A stretch of DNA of 64,000 bases from Prauserella marina (GTDB taxonomy: Bacteria; Actinomycetota; Actinomycetes; Mycobacteriales; Pseudonocardiaceae): contig NZ_CP016353.1 in assembly GCF_002240355.1 (NCBI RefSeq), forward strand, positions 1,662,501 through 1,726,500, read 5' to 3'. Shown piece after piece: positions 46,138 to 55,977 of the stretch. A model generated the notes under the pieces. That model did not search any database. It saw only the letters and a program-made list of their open reading frames with translations, and was not told where the DNA came from. Both the position numbers and the translations under genes were made by a program. How positions within the stretch are numbered: the first letter of the stretch is position 1; each line of letters begins with the position of its first letter.

Positions 46138-47118
46138 CTATAGGCCAGTAAGTCCTTCTACTCCAAGGCTTTTCGCCGCGGTGGCCAGTGCGGACCGGTC
46201 CCGATCGGGTGGCCCCGGCCTGCCCGGCAACAGCGACACCACCGCACTGCGGCCTGCCCGTACCGCCGGATGACGCCTGGCCAGCTGAGACAGTCCCTGG
46301 CCGGGTCCGGCCTCCACCAGGACGGCGTCACGTTCGGCCAGCAACGCGTCCAGCGCGGGCCAGAACCGGATCATCGCCACCGGGTGGCGGGCCCAGTAGT
46401 TCGCGTCGGCTACGTCCTCGTATGTCAACGGAGCCGCCGTGTAACAGGAATAGAGGGTGATCCGCGGTGGAGACACCGGCAACGTGGCGATCACCTCGGC
46501 CGCTCCCTCGGTCGCCGGTGCGAGCGCCGGACTGTGGAACGGACTGAGCGATGGAACCCGCCGGCAGGTGAAGTCCTGAGCCAGCAACGACTTCTCCACC
46601 AGCGCGAGTGCCGGGTACGGCCCGGCGAGCACGATCTGCCGTGGCGCGTTGACAGCACCGATGACGACGTCGCCGTCGAGGAAGGGCGTGACGTCCTCCT
46701 GCCGCGCGGCGACGGCGAGCATGCCGCCAGGCGGGCCGTCGGCCAACCGGTGCATCCGGTCGAGTACGAGCCGGGCCGCGTCACCCAGCCCGAACACACC
46801 GGCCAGCGTGGCCCCTGCCAGTTCGCCGATGCTATGCCCCAGCAACGTTTCCGGTCGCAGGCCCCAGTCGAACACGACCTGCCCCAACGCGTAGTCGATG
46901 GCGAACAACAGGGGTTGGGCGCGAGTGACGTGGTCGAGCGCGACGGCTGGTTGCCGCGCGAGCCAGTCGGCCCTCAGCCGGGCACCTTCTTCCCCCATCG
47001 CGGCGAACACCTCGTCCATGGCCGCGGTGAACACCGGGTGGGTCCGGTACAGGCCCGTGGCCATGCCGGCGTGCTGGGATCCCTGTCCCGGCAACAACAA
47101 CGCGATCGGTCGGCTCAT
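46138..47118 (-). CDS. Malonyl/acyl-CoA:ACP acyltransferase (DpsD/AknF-like)
   Basis: A 326-residue FabD-type acyltransferase. The nucleophile is Ser96 in GHSIGEL and the catalytic His is in SPFHSPAL (195); GQGSQHAGM is the N-terminal loop. In daunorubicin and aclacinomycin clusters a dedicated AT accompanies a KSIII-like protein to favour a propionyl starter over acetate. The ATG overlaps the KSIII stop (47115-47118). It is the last gene of the minimal-PKS operon. Confidence 0.92.
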   Translation of the reverse strand: MSRPIALLLPGQGSQHAGMATGLYRTHPVFTAAMDEVFAAMGEEGARLRADWLARQPAVALDHVTRAQPLLFAIDYALGQVVFDWGLRPETLLGHSIGELAGATLAGVFGLGDAARLVLDRMHRLADGPPGGMLAVAARQEDVTPFLDGDVVIGAVNAPRQIVLAGPYPALALVEKSLLAQDFTCRRVPSLSPFHSPALAPATEGAAEVIATLPVSPPRITLYSCYTAAPLTYEDVADANYWARHPVAMIRFWPALDALLAERDAVLVEAGPGQGLSQLARRHPAVRAGRSAVVSLLPGRPGPPDRDRSALATAAKSLGVEGLTGL

Positions 47119-48167
47119 CGGCCCCCGTCCCTTCCCCGCCCGGCCCACGCCGGCCGTTCGAGTACTTCGATCACCGCGCACGACCAGCTGTACCCGGCAC
47201 CGACGCTCACCAGCAGGCACGTCTGGCCCGCATCGAGCACGCCGCTGTTCACCAAGTGATCGAGGCCCGCGATGGGGTCGCCCGCGCCGAGGTGGCCGAC
47301 AGCGCGATTCCACGGCCAGGTGGTCCTCGCCGGGTCGATGCCGAACCGGCTGAAATACGCGGCCTTCAGTCGCCTGCGACCCACGTGCGGCAACACGATC
47401 CGGTCGATTTCGCCGAGTTCGAGTTCCGCGGCGACCAGTGCCTGCTTGATCGCGTTGTCCTGTCCGGAACTGACCAGAGAGACCACATAGGACACGCTGG
47501 TTCCGGCGAGGAAGGCACGTTTGCACACCTCGTAGTCGACCGGTCTCCGGTGCTCGAACGGTGTCCGCCCGAAGGGGTCGTCACCGCGGTTCATGCCCTC
47601 CAGTTCCGGTTCGGACACGGTGACCAGGCTGCGTAGCCGTGCGAACCCGCCATGGCGGGACAGCACCAGCGCCGTCCCGCCGTCGGCGTACACGGTGCCG
47701 GGATCGCTGTGCCAGCGGTCGAAACCGGGTTCGCAGAATTTGTCTCCGGTGGTGATCAGTGCCGAGGACCGTCCAGGATCGACGGCGAGGTAGGCGGAGG
47801 CCAGCTCCATCGCGGCCATTCCGCCGTTGGACACCTGGCGGACCTCCAAGGCCGGGCATTTGTTCCCGACAGCCTCCCGTTGTACGTAGGAAGCAGGCGT
47901 CCACAGGTCATGACCCTGGTAGAAGAAGCTGGCGTGCAACACAAGGTCGATGTCAGCCGCCGTTGACCGCGCACGGGCCAACGCCGTCTTGGCCGCACGG
48001 GCGGCCATCTCCGGCGCGGACTCGTCGCCTGCCACCGCGACCGAGATCACGTCGGTGGCTCGCGCCAGTGCCGCGTCGAACTTGCCGGCGGCGACCGCCC
48101 GCTCGGTGGGCACCCTCGGCGGCAACCACGTTCCCGTGCTGTCGATGAAGGGAAGTTCCACTGTCAC
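47115..48167 (-). CDS. KSIII-like starter-unit selector with active-site Ser (DpsC/AknE2 type)
   Basis: A 350-residue KASIII homologue. In [14 protein letters not shown] the nucleophile position is Ser113 where KASIII enzymes have Cys. This is the hallmark of DpsC (active-site Ser), which selects propionyl-CoA and transfers it to the chain. [12 protein letters not shown] and [15 protein letters not shown] resemble the remaining active-site loops. Acetate-primed pathways such as nogalamycin lack this gene, so a propionate-type starter (ethyl side chain) is the default prediction. GTG start, overlapping the ACP stop. Confidence 0.93.
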   Translation of the reverse strand: MTVELPFIDSTGTWLPPRVPTERAVAAGKFDAALARATDVISVAVAGDESAPEMAARAAKTALARARSTAADIDLVLHASFFYQGHDLWTPASYVQREAVGNKCPALEVRQVSNGGMAAMELASAYLAVDPGRSSALITTGDKFCEPGFDRWHSDPGTVYADGGTALVLSRHGGFARLRSLVTVSEPELEGMNRGDDPFGRTPFEHRRPVDYEVCKRAFLAGTSVSYVVSLVSSGQDNAIKQALVAAELELGEIDRIVLPHVGRRRLKAAYFSRFGIDPARTTWPWNRAVGHLGAGDPIAGLDHLVNSGVLDAGQTCLLVSVGAGYSWSCAVIEVLERPAWAGRGRDGGR

Positions 48168-48415
48168 GCGCGTCCGGCTTGGTTGACGGCGGTCACGAAC
48201 TGGTTGAGCGTGCGCACCTCGGCGAGCGCGTCGTCGGGCAGTTGAACCCGGTACGCGCGCTTGACCGTCGCGGCGGCCTCCATCAGCGCCAGTGAGTCGT
48301 ACCCGAGGCTCTCAAGGAGCACGTTGCCGATGTCTCCGCCGTCGTCGACCGACTCCTCCTCTCCGGCGCATTTACGCATGATCGTGACCAACTCGGACAA
48401 CGTGAGCTCGCTCAT
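48164..48415 (-). CDS. Type II PKS acyl carrier protein
   Basis: An 83-residue ACP. The phosphopantetheine attachment site is Ser41 in [10 protein letters not shown]. The ATG overlaps the KS-beta stop and its own stop overlaps the KSIII start. It carries the growing decaketide chain between KS, KR and cyclases. Confidence 0.96.
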   Translation of the reverse strand: MSELTLSELVTIMRKCAGEEESVDDGGDIGNVLLESLGYDSLALMEAAATVKRAYRVQLPDDALAEVRTLNQFVTAVNQAGRA

Positions 48416-49632
48416 CTGCCTTCCCTTCTTCGGCTGCTGACGACCAGTGCGCTGTTGAACCCTCCGTTGCCCCTGGCGAGGACCAGTGCGGCCGAGCCGG
48501 TGAACGGCCTCGGTCTCCCGCCGAGGACGACGTCGAGGTCGTAGCAAGGCGTCACTCTCGTGGTCGGCGGGATGACCCCGTCACGCAGCGCCAGCAAGGC
48601 GAGCGCGACGTCGACCGGGGCACCGCCGGAGTAGAGGCGGCCGGTCATGGTCTTGGGCGCGGTCACCGGCACACCGTGCGGACCGAACATCTCGACCAGC
48701 ACCTCCGCCTCGACCCTGTCGAGCGGGGCGACTCCAGCCGCGTCGGCGAACACCACCGCGATATCGGTGGTGTTCAGCCCGGCGTCGTCGAGCGCGACCT
48801 CGATCGCGCGCCGGAGGTTGGGAGGCCGGCCGGAACCCGGCCGAGGGTCGAAGGTCGAGCCGTAGCCGACGATCTCACCGTAGGTCGGTGCGTCACGCTC
48901 CCGTGCCTGTCGCTCGTCTTCGACCACGAGGATCGCCCCGCCCTCACCGGGCACATGTCCGGCGGCGTCCCTGTCGAAAGGGAGGTACGTACGAGCCGGT
49001 TCCTCTCGCGTGGACAGCTGGCCGCCGGCAACCTGTGCGGTCATGCCGAACGGGCACAGCGTGGAGTCCATGCCACCGGTCAGTACGAGCGCTGTTCCTT
49101 CGCGGACCACGCGCCTGGCGTGGGCGATGGCGACGAGGCCCCCCGCCTGTTCCGCCACGAACACCCCGGTGGGACCGCGCATGTCGTGCCGGATGGAGAT
49201 CTGACCGGTGTTGACCGCGTAGAACCACGCGAAGGAGTGGTAGGCACTGACGTAGTCCGGCCCGTCACGCCACAGGTTCTGGAGCTCGCGCTGGCCGAAC
49301 TCGAGTCCGCCTGCCGCGCTGGCCGTGATGACTCCCATCTCCAGTGGGGACAATCGAGCGGTGTCGACGGCAGAATCGGTGATCGCCCAGTCGGCGGCGG
49401 TGAGGGCGAACTGAGTCATCCGGTCTGTCTGCGGGATCAGCCTGCTCGGAATGTGCTTGCTCGCCTCGAAGTCGAGCACTTCACCAGCCAGCTTGGTCGG
49501 ATACGAGCCAGGGTCGAAGCGCGTGATCGGCCGGATCGCGTCTTGTCCACGCAGGGTCGCCGACCAGAAGGCTTCGGTGCCGAGCCCATTGGGGGCCACG
49601 ACTCCCAGACCGGTAACCACCGCTTTGGTCAC
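48412..49632 (-). CDS. Ketosynthase beta subunit / chain-length factor
   Basis: A 406-residue KS homologue in which the active-site Cys is replaced by Gln162 (FVAEQAGG), the mark of a chain-length factor. The GTG at 49632 overlaps the KS-alpha stop, giving the usual coupled pair that forms a heterodimer. Family size and cluster context predict a decaketide (C20-21) chain. Confidence 0.96.
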   Translation of the reverse strand: MTKAVVTGLGVVAPNGLGTEAFWSATLRGQDAIRPITRFDPGSYPTKLAGEVLDFEASKHIPSRLIPQTDRMTQFALTAADWAITDSAVDTARLSPLEMGVITASAAGGLEFGQRELQNLWRDGPDYVSAYHSFAWFYAVNTGQISIRHDMRGPTGVFVAEQAGGLVAIAHARRVVREGTALVLTGGMDSTLCPFGMTAQVAGGQLSTREEPARTYLPFDRDAAGHVPGEGGAILVVEDERQARERDAPTYGEIVGYGSTFDPRPGSGRPPNLRRAIEVALDDAGLNTTDIAVVFADAAGVAPLDRVEAEVLVEMFGPHGVPVTAPKTMTGRLYSGGAPVDVALALLALRDGVIPPTTRVTPCYDLDVVLGGRPRPFTGSAALVLARGNGGFNSALVVSSRRREGR

Positions 49633-50894
49633 CGCGCTCTCCCATCGGTCAGCACCATCGCGCTCTGGAACCCGCCGAATCCGCTGGCCACCGTCAGTAC
49701 CGTGGCCAGGTCCTGTTCGCGGCCGACAAGCGGCACGTAGTCCAGATCCAGCTCGGGGTCGGGACGGTGCAGGTTGGCGGTCGGCGGAACCACGCCGTAT
49801 TCGATCGCCAGCGCGCACGCGGCCACCTCGATCGCGCCGACGGCGCCAAGCGAGTGACCGATCACCGACTTGATCGAGCTGACCGGTACGGCATAGGCAT
49901 GTTCGCCGAGGCTGTGTTTGAAAGCCGCGGTCTCGTGCACGTCGTTCTGCCGGGTGGCCGTGCCGTGCGCGTTGACGTAGTCGACGTCGATCGGGTCGAG
50001 TTTGGCCCTGTCCAACGCCGAGGTGATCGCGGCCGCCATCTCTCGTCCGTCCGGGCGCAAGCCGGTCATGTGATGAGCGTTCCCGTGACAGGCGTAGCCG
50101 CTGATCTCGCCGTAGATGTGTGCCTCGCGTGCGCGTGCGTGCTCGAATTCCTCCAGCACGAGGACCGCGGCGCCCTCGCCGAGCACGAAACCGTCGCGGG
50201 TGCGGTCGAACGGGCGCGAAGCACTCCCCGGATCGTCGTTGCGTGGCGATGTCGCCTTGATCGCGTCGAAACAGGCAACAGTGATGGGGGCGATCGGAGC
50301 CTCCGCGCCGCCGGTGACCATCACGTCGGCCGAGCCCTCCCGGATCAGCTGCCAGGCGTAACCGATGGCGTCCATTCCGGACGTGCACCCCGCCGAGACG
50401 ATCGCGTTGGGCCCTTCCGCACCGGCCAGCCACGCGACTTCGGCCGACAATGAGCTGGGCACGTAGTAGTCGAAGAGGTTGGGCGACGCGCGGCGGTGGT
50501 CGACCAACCACTGCCTTCCTTCGTCGCTGACCGCGAGATACTCCTGTTCGAGGCGCTGGGTGCAGCCCACCGCGTTGCCGATGCTCGCCCCGACTCGGTG
50601 CGCGTTGTCAGGCACGCACGCGAAGTCGCTGTCCGCCAGTGCCTCCGCGGCTGCTACCAGCAGCAACTGGCTCACCCGGTCCAGCCGCTCGACGTCGTCC
50701 TCGGTGAGGCCCTCTTGACGAGGGTCGAAGTCACACTCCGCCGCGACCCGCGAGCGGAAAGGGGTGGCGTCGAACGTCGTGATCAGCCTGGTCGCAGGCA
50801 CACCGGACACGATGCGCTCCCACATCGCCTTCGTCCCGACATCGCCGGGCGCGACCACACCCATCCCGGTGATTGCCACACGACGTTCTCCCAT
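49629..50894 (-). CDS. Ketosynthase alpha subunit
   Basis: A 421-residue condensing enzyme with Cys170 in VSAGCTSGMDA, and His residues in NAHGTATRQND and IKSVIGHSLGA. It extends the ACP-bound chain with malonyl units. It heads the KS-alpha, KS-beta, ACP, KSIII, AT series, in which every junction overlaps by 4 bp. A heptamer pair 61 bp upstream (50949-50966) is a candidate SARP box, lying over the end of the carboxylase epsilon-subunit gene. Confidence 0.97.
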   Translation of the reverse strand: MGERRVAITGMGVVAPGDVGTKAMWERIVSGVPATRLITTFDATPFRSRVAAECDFDPRQEGLTEDDVERLDRVSQLLLVAAAEALADSDFACVPDNAHRVGASIGNAVGCTQRLEQEYLAVSDEGRQWLVDHRRASPNLFDYYVPSSLSAEVAWLAGAEGPNAIVSAGCTSGMDAIGYAWQLIREGSADVMVTGGAEAPIAPITVACFDAIKATSPRNDDPGSASRPFDRTRDGFVLGEGAAVLVLEEFEHARAREAHIYGEISGYACHGNAHHMTGLRPDGREMAAAITSALDRAKLDPIDVDYVNAHGTATRQNDVHETAAFKHSLGEHAYAVPVSSIKSVIGHSLGAVGAIEVAACALAIEYGVVPPTANLHRPDPELDLDYVPLVGREQDLATVLTVASGFGGFQSAMVLTDGRAR

Positions 50895-50948
50895 GGCTGG
50901 CTCCCCAGATAATCCGCACTGCTTGCCGACTTCGACGATGGGGTACCG

Positions 50949-50966
50949 CCCTAGCAACGAACTAGA
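50949..50966 (-). promoter_or_regulatory. Candidate SARP box for the minimal PKS operon
   Basis: On the minus strand TCTAGTT-CGTT-GCTAGGG, 11-bp period, both heptamers with CTAG and with the same CGTT spacer as the ketoreductase box. The second starts 61 bp before the KS-alpha ATG. Confidence 0.65.
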
Positions 50967-51201
50967 GGAGTGACCGGATGTTCGATCGCCCACGACCGTT
51001 GGCAGGCACGGCTGTCTCCCGCGACCACGCGCCGGGTGGTTGGTAGCGCTGGGCGATCCACGCCGGGCGGCGGTGCGGCAAAGGCGGCGTAGGAGGCGGA
51101 GCCGGGTTGGTCGCGGCGAGCACAACGAGGGCGACGGTGAGTGCCACCAGTTCGGGCTCGTCCGGTTGCCCGCGCAGCACGCGGAACACGGGTTCGGTCA
51201 C
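50962..51201 (-). CDS. Acyl-CoA carboxylase epsilon subunit (AccE/PccE-like)
   Basis: A 79-residue small protein. FRVLRGQPDEPELVALTVAL at the N-terminus and the tail PPAWIAQRYQPPGAWSR resemble the small epsilon subunits that stabilise actinobacterial acyl-CoA carboxylases. The GTG start overlaps the stop of the carboxylase beta-subunit gene (GTGA), as is usual for accB-accE pairs. Confidence 0.8.
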   Translation of the reverse strand: MTEPVFRVLRGQPDEPELVALTVALVVLAATNPAPPPTPPLPHRRPAWIAQRYQPPGAWSRETAVPANGRGRSNIRSLL

Positions 51202-52778
51202 GACGGCGGATTTCCGTGCTTGCGGTCGGGCAAGGGGGCCTGTTTCGCGCGGAGCATCCCCAGGGATTCGATGAGCACCGTCCGGGTGTCCGCGGGATCG
51301 ATGACGTCCTCGACCAGACCGCGTTCGGCGGCATACAGCGGGTGAACCAGCTGGCTGCGGTACTCCTTGATCCAGTGCGCGCGGGCCGCTTCGGGATCAG
51401 CCGCCTCGGCGATCTCCCTGCGGAACACCACGTTCGCCGCGCCCTCGGCGCCCATGACGGCGATTTCGTTCGAAGGCCAGGCGAAGGAGAGGTCGGCGCC
51501 AATCGACTGGGAGTCCATCACGATGTAGGCACCGCCGTACGCCTTGCGCACGATGAGCTGGACACGGGGGACGGTGGCGTCGCAGTAGGCGTAAAGCAAC
51601 TTCGCCCCGTGCCGGATGATGCCACCGTGCTCCTGGTCGCGGCCGGGCAGGAAACCGGGGACGTCGACAAGGGTGACGAGCGGAATACTGAACGCGTCAC
51701 AGGTCGAGACGAACCGTGCCGCCTTCTCCGAGGCGTGGATGTCGAGCACCCCGGCCAGCCAGGCAGGCTGGTTCGCGACGATGCCGACCAGATGGCCATC
51801 GAGGCGGGCGAAGCCGCACAGGATGTTCTGGGCCCAACTCGCGTGCACCTCGAACATCTCGCCGTCGTCGACGATTTCCTCGATCACCGCACGCATGTCA
51901 TAGGCCCGGCTCGGGTCTCCTGGGACCAGATCCACCAGCGACGCGCAGCGACGGATCGGGCTGTCGCCGGTCGCGGCGACCGGTGCCAGCTCACGGTTGT
52001 TCGACGGCAGCATCGACAGCAGATGCCGGACGTCGGCGAGGCAGTCCTCTTCGGTGTCGTAGACGAACCCCGCCGCGCCGGAGACCTCCCCGTGTACGTC
52101 GGCTCCGCCGAGCCGCTCGTGGGAGATGTCCTCGCCGGTCACCGAATGCACGACCTCCGGGCCGGTGATGTACATCTGGGCGATGCCGCGAACCATGAAC
52201 ACGAAGTCGGTCAACGCAGGGGAGTAGGTGGCGCCGCCCGCGCACGGCCCGAGTATCACGCTGATCTGCGGGATCACCCCGGACGCCCGTACGTTACGCC
52301 GGAAGATCCCACCGTAGCCCGCGAGCGCGGTCACGCCCTCCTGGATACGCGCCCCCGCGCCGTCCGACAGTGACACCAGTGGCGCGCCCGCGGACTTGGC
52401 GAGGTCCATCACCTTGTGGATCTTTTGCGCGTGTGCCTCGCCGAGCGACCCGCCGAACACTCGGAAGTCGTGCGCGTAGGCGAACACCGTGCGGCCGAAG
52501 ACGGTCCCCCAGCCGGTGATCACCCCGTCGGTCCATGGGCGACGCTCTTCGAGCCCGAAGCCCACGGCCCGGTGCCGCCGGAATCCCTCGATCTCGCGGA
52601 AGGAGCCCGGGTCGAACAGAAGGTCCAGCCGGGCGCGCGCGGTCAGTTTTCCTCGCTCGGCCTGTTGCCGCGACGCGCTCGCGGACGGTCCTTCGAGCAC
52701 GCGTTCCCTCGCGGCAGCGAGCTCCTCGACGTACCCGCGCAGATCAGGAGGGTTGGCCGGCGGATCGATTGTGGTCAT
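51198..52778 (-). CDS. Acyl-CoA carboxylase carboxyltransferase (beta) subunit
   Basis: About 526 residues with the two crotonase-like carboxyltransferase halves. LSDGAGARIQEGVTALAGYG and the oxyanion region PQISVILGPCAGGATYSPAL lie in the first half; VDVPGFLPGRDQEHGGIIRH and KAYGGAYIVMDS in the second. Ile419 occupies the position where Asp is found in propionyl-type enzymes such as S. coelicolor PccB (Asp422, from memory); Ile is associated with acceptance of acetyl-CoA. It therefore probably makes malonyl-CoA for the PKS, sharing a biotinylated alpha subunit encoded elsewhere. ATG 52778. Confidence 0.93.
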   Translation of the reverse strand: MTTIDPPANPPDLRGYVEELAAARERVLEGPSASASRQQAERGKLTARARLDLLFDPGSFREIEGFRRHRAVGFGLEERRPWTDGVITGWGTVFGRTVFAYAHDFRVFGGSLGEAHAQKIHKVMDLAKSAGAPLVSLSDGAGARIQEGVTALAGYGGIFRRNVRASGVIPQISVILGPCAGGATYSPALTDFVFMVRGIAQMYITGPEVVHSVTGEDISHERLGGADVHGEVSGAAGFVYDTEEDCLADVRHLLSMLPSNNRELAPVAATGDSPIRRCASLVDLVPGDPSRAYDMRAVIEEIVDDGEMFEVHASWAQNILCGFARLDGHLVGIVANQPAWLAGVLDIHASEKAARFVSTCDAFSIPLVTLVDVPGFLPGRDQEHGGIIRHGAKLLYAYCDATVPRVQLIVRKAYGGAYIVMDSQSIGADLSFAWPSNEIAVMGAEGAANVVFRREIAEAADPEAARAHWIKEYRSQLVHPLYAAERGLVEDVIDPADTRTVLIESLGMLRAKQAPLPDRKHGNPPS

Positions 52779-52902
52779 ACCCGCCAGCAAACGCGCACTC
52801 GCTCAAGGACGGTTCGACATCCGGTGGGCCAGGCTTCCGCGGTTCGGACAGCACACAGGAGCCGCGATCGTCGTTGACCGGCGGCCCCTGTGAGATCGAG
52901 GA

Positions 52903-53067
52903 TCAGACGTATTCGTCGAGGTCGGCCACCTGCGCGTGGCAGGCGTCGCTGACGGCCCACGGCTGGGCGGCCGATGGAGCCGCCACCGGTGCCGGGCTCG
53001 GGCGCGGGATGTCGGCGCAATCCTCGATGAGTTCGGCCATGGTTTCTGGTTCGGTGGCGGTGCTCAC
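52903..53067 (-). CDS. Small hypothetical protein (54 residues)
   Basis: Starts at GTG 53067 and ends 95 bp before adoK on the opposite strand. It has an acidic N-terminus, a Pro/Ala-rich middle (PRPSPAPVAAP) and a tail SDACHAQVADLDEYV with one Cys. Codon position bias looks coding, and it lies at the border between the cluster and the backbone. I do not recognise the family. It shows no signal peptide or clear precursor-peptide cleavage site. Confidence 0.4.
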   Translation of the reverse strand: MSTATEPETMAELIEDCADIPRPSPAPVAAPSAAQPWAVSDACHAQVADLDEYV

Positions 53068-53119
53068 TCCAGCAAGGTAAGCGCTGAGCCGAATGCGCGA
53101 CACCCTTACCGCTCGGTAG

Positions 53120-54148
<1,029 letters not shown>

Positions 54149-54180
54149 TCCAGCGGCACCGCACCGGTGCTCGACTGTGC

Positions 54181-55281
54181 TCAGCCGCCGATTCCGGTCA
54201 GTACCTCGCGAGTGATCTCGTCGGTAAGGCCGCAGTCGGTCTCCGGGGCGTTCTCGGGTTGCTCGCCTGCCTCGTAGTCCGTCACAGCCACCGTCATGAG
54301 GTTCACGCTCAGCAGGTGATAGTCGTTCTCCTGAGGGTTGGAGGAGGGCTTCGTGATCAGCAGGTTGCCGCAGTCGGTGAGGATTGTGGCGTCCGACGCC
54401 GTCTTGATGCCCTCGTAACCCTCGAACTCGATCTCCTCGCTGCTCACGGTGTTCCCGCCGGATGTCGTGGCTTGCCGCTCGTTGAGACCGAAATAGATTT
54501 CGACCTCGTGGGTGTAGCCGGAGCCTTCCTGAGTCAGGTCGACGTTGCACGAGTACGCCCCGTTGTACTCCGGCTCCGTAGCAGTCCACCCGGGGAAGAG
54601 GGCGACGATTTCGTCCTTCCGCGCGCACGGGTCGTGGCCGATGATGTCTCCTGGCTCCGGATTCGGGTTCGGTTTCATCGCGTCGAGCTTCGGCAGGATG
54701 GTGGCGAAGTACTCCTTGGTGACGTCACAGGCTTCGGGCCACGTGGCGTCGCCGCCCTCCGCTGGAACTTTGGCCCCTCGGACTTTGGCCGCGCGTTCGG
54801 GTACGTCTAGGTAGGGGACGTTGATGGTGCAGCTTGAGTCCAGCGAGTCGTCGCTGGGCGCCGACGTCTTGACCGCTTCGCGGCCGTCGACCTCGGTCGG
54901 CTCGGGGTTCAGCGCCTCGGCGCCGTCCCAGTACTCGTCGATCGTCAAATAGAAGAGGTAGACGTCGGCATTCTCGTCGCCGCTGCGCGCGATGCATTGG
55001 TAGATGTTGGGCGCGGTCAACGTGTCCTGGATCGAACCGAACTGCTTCAGGTACTCGTCGCTTTCCGCCATGGCGCACGGGTCGGTGCCGCGAACGCGCT
55101 CGTGGTGCGCGGTGAGCGGATCCGCCGGTTCGTCCGGTGTGGACGATGCGGAGGGAGCGTCAGGGGCGTCCCCTTGGCCCTCGCCGCCGGGTGCGAAGGC
55201 GCCCGTTCCCGCCTGGTCGTCGGCGCACGCGGTCAGCAACAGCGCTGCCGCCGCGATGGTCGCCCCAAGTGTGATTCTCAT
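54181..55281 (-). CDS. DUF3558-type lipoprotein
   Basis: About 366 residues. Signal peptide with lipobox LLLTAC (Cys about 18), then a low-complexity Pro/Ser/Asp linker, then two related domains, each opening with DPCA: GTDPCAMAESDEYLKQFG and GHDPCARKDEIVALFPGW. Paired cysteines recur (NIYQCIARS, SCTINVPYL, YSCNVDL, LTDCGNLL). This is the actinobacterial DUF3558 pattern. Such proteins are anchored to the outer face of the membrane; their function is unknown. It is convergent with adoK. Confidence 0.88.
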   Translation of the reverse strand: MRITLGATIAAAALLLTACADDQAGTGAFAPGGEGQGDAPDAPSASSTPDEPADPLTAHHERVRGTDPCAMAESDEYLKQFGSIQDTLTAPNIYQCIARSGDENADVYLFYLTIDEYWDGAEALNPEPTEVDGREAVKTSAPSDDSLDSSCTINVPYLDVPERAAKVRGAKVPAEGGDATWPEACDVTKEYFATILPKLDAMKPNPNPEPGDIIGHDPCARKDEIVALFPGWTATEPEYNGAYSCNVDLTQEGSGYTHEVEIYFGLNERQATTSGGNTVSSEEIEFEGYEGIKTASDATILTDCGNLLITKPSSNPQENDYHLLSVNLMTVAVTDYEAGEQPENAPETDCGLTDEITREVLTGIGG

Positions 55282-55541
55282 CCGTTTTTCGTGCCTCTCC
55301 CGCATTGTCCCCATCGGAGGTGGCTGCCTGGCGACGTCGTCCGGTGTCCTTTTCGGACGCTCTCGCGGCGGTTCCCCTGGTGCCCGTCGTGTCCCGGTGT
55401 TCGTGCCGGAACGCGCCGCGCCGCGCCGGGCCGTGCCGGTCGTGCCGAGCGAGCCGTGCCGAGTCGCGTTGTGCCACCCCACCGCCCGCATGATGGCGCC
55501 TGAACCGGACACCGCAGTGGCATTCCGGTGGCACCCGTGCC

Positions 55542-55625
55542 GTCGAGATCCGCGTTCGGGACGCCGAGTTCTGCGTTGGTGCCGTCGAGTTCCGCGCTCC
55601 GGTCCGCGAGATGCGCGTTCACGTG
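55542..55625 (+). repeat. Four tandem copies of a degenerate 21-bp repeat
   Basis: Units start at 55542, 55563, 55584 and 55605. Each carries the core CGAGATCCGCGTT or a close variant (GTCGAGATCCGCGTTCGGG in the first). Confidence 0.8.
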
Positions 55626-55706
55626 GTGAGACCGTGCCGGTCCGCAAGATCGGCGCCCAGTCGGCACCGATGTCGCCGCCGTCGCCGTGCCGCGCGCGTC
55701 GGCTCG

Positions 55707-55874
55707 GACGCGCATCTCGCCGCCCCGGGTGCGGATCTCGCCGCCCCGGGTGCAGGTCTCGCTGTCCTGGGCGCGGAACTCCCCGCCCCGGACGCGCATC
55801 TCGCCATCCTGGACGCGCATCTCGTCGTCCTGGGCGCGGATCTCGCGCTCCTGGACGGGGGACTCGCGCATGCC
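55707..55874 (-). repeat. Eight tandem copies of the same 21-bp repeat, inverted
   Basis: Units start at 55707, 55728, 55749, 55770, 55791, 55812, 55833 and 55854. On the plus strand the core reads GCGCATCTCG or GCGGATCTCG, the reverse complement of the core of the first array. Period exactly 21 bp, no indels. Confidence 0.85.
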
Positions 55875-55977
55875 GGGCGGGAATTTCCCACCTCTTGGGA
55901 AGGGGGCTTGTTGTCGCGTCACCCGGAGCTTAGGGTGCTGTCCACATTACGGATCCGATTCCACGATGTGGAGTGGC

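Larger units (their letters stand above)
55282..55977. other. 696-bp intergenic region with inverted 21-bp repeat arrays
   Basis: Between the DUF3558 gene and the IclR gene. It is GC-rich and dominated by two arrays of a degenerate 21-bp unit (55542-55625 and 55707-55874), in opposite orientation. An open frame spans both on the minus strand (55278-55922) and would read the repeats as heptads of the form E-x-R-x-x-D/G-G. I treat it as non-coding or repeat-driven because it lacks a good ribosome site and its C-terminal third is Arg/Pro-rich filler. Confidence 0.55.

Noticed and set aside
48412-50511. A single 699-residue protein containing the chain-length factor
   Set aside because: The upstream half is the KS-alpha gene read in a wrong frame; the real gene starts at GTG 49632, overlapping the KS-alpha stop.
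46138-50894. A modular type I PKS
   Set aside because: KS, CLF, ACP, KSIII and AT are separate overlapping genes with the Gln-type chain-length factor, which is type II.
52903-53067. A ribosomal peptide (lanthipeptide-like) precursor
   Set aside because: Only one Cys, no Ser/Thr-rich core, and no modifying enzyme nearby.
55542-55874. A CRISPR array
   Set aside because: Units are contiguous 21-mers without spacers, in two opposite orientations, and no cas gene is present.
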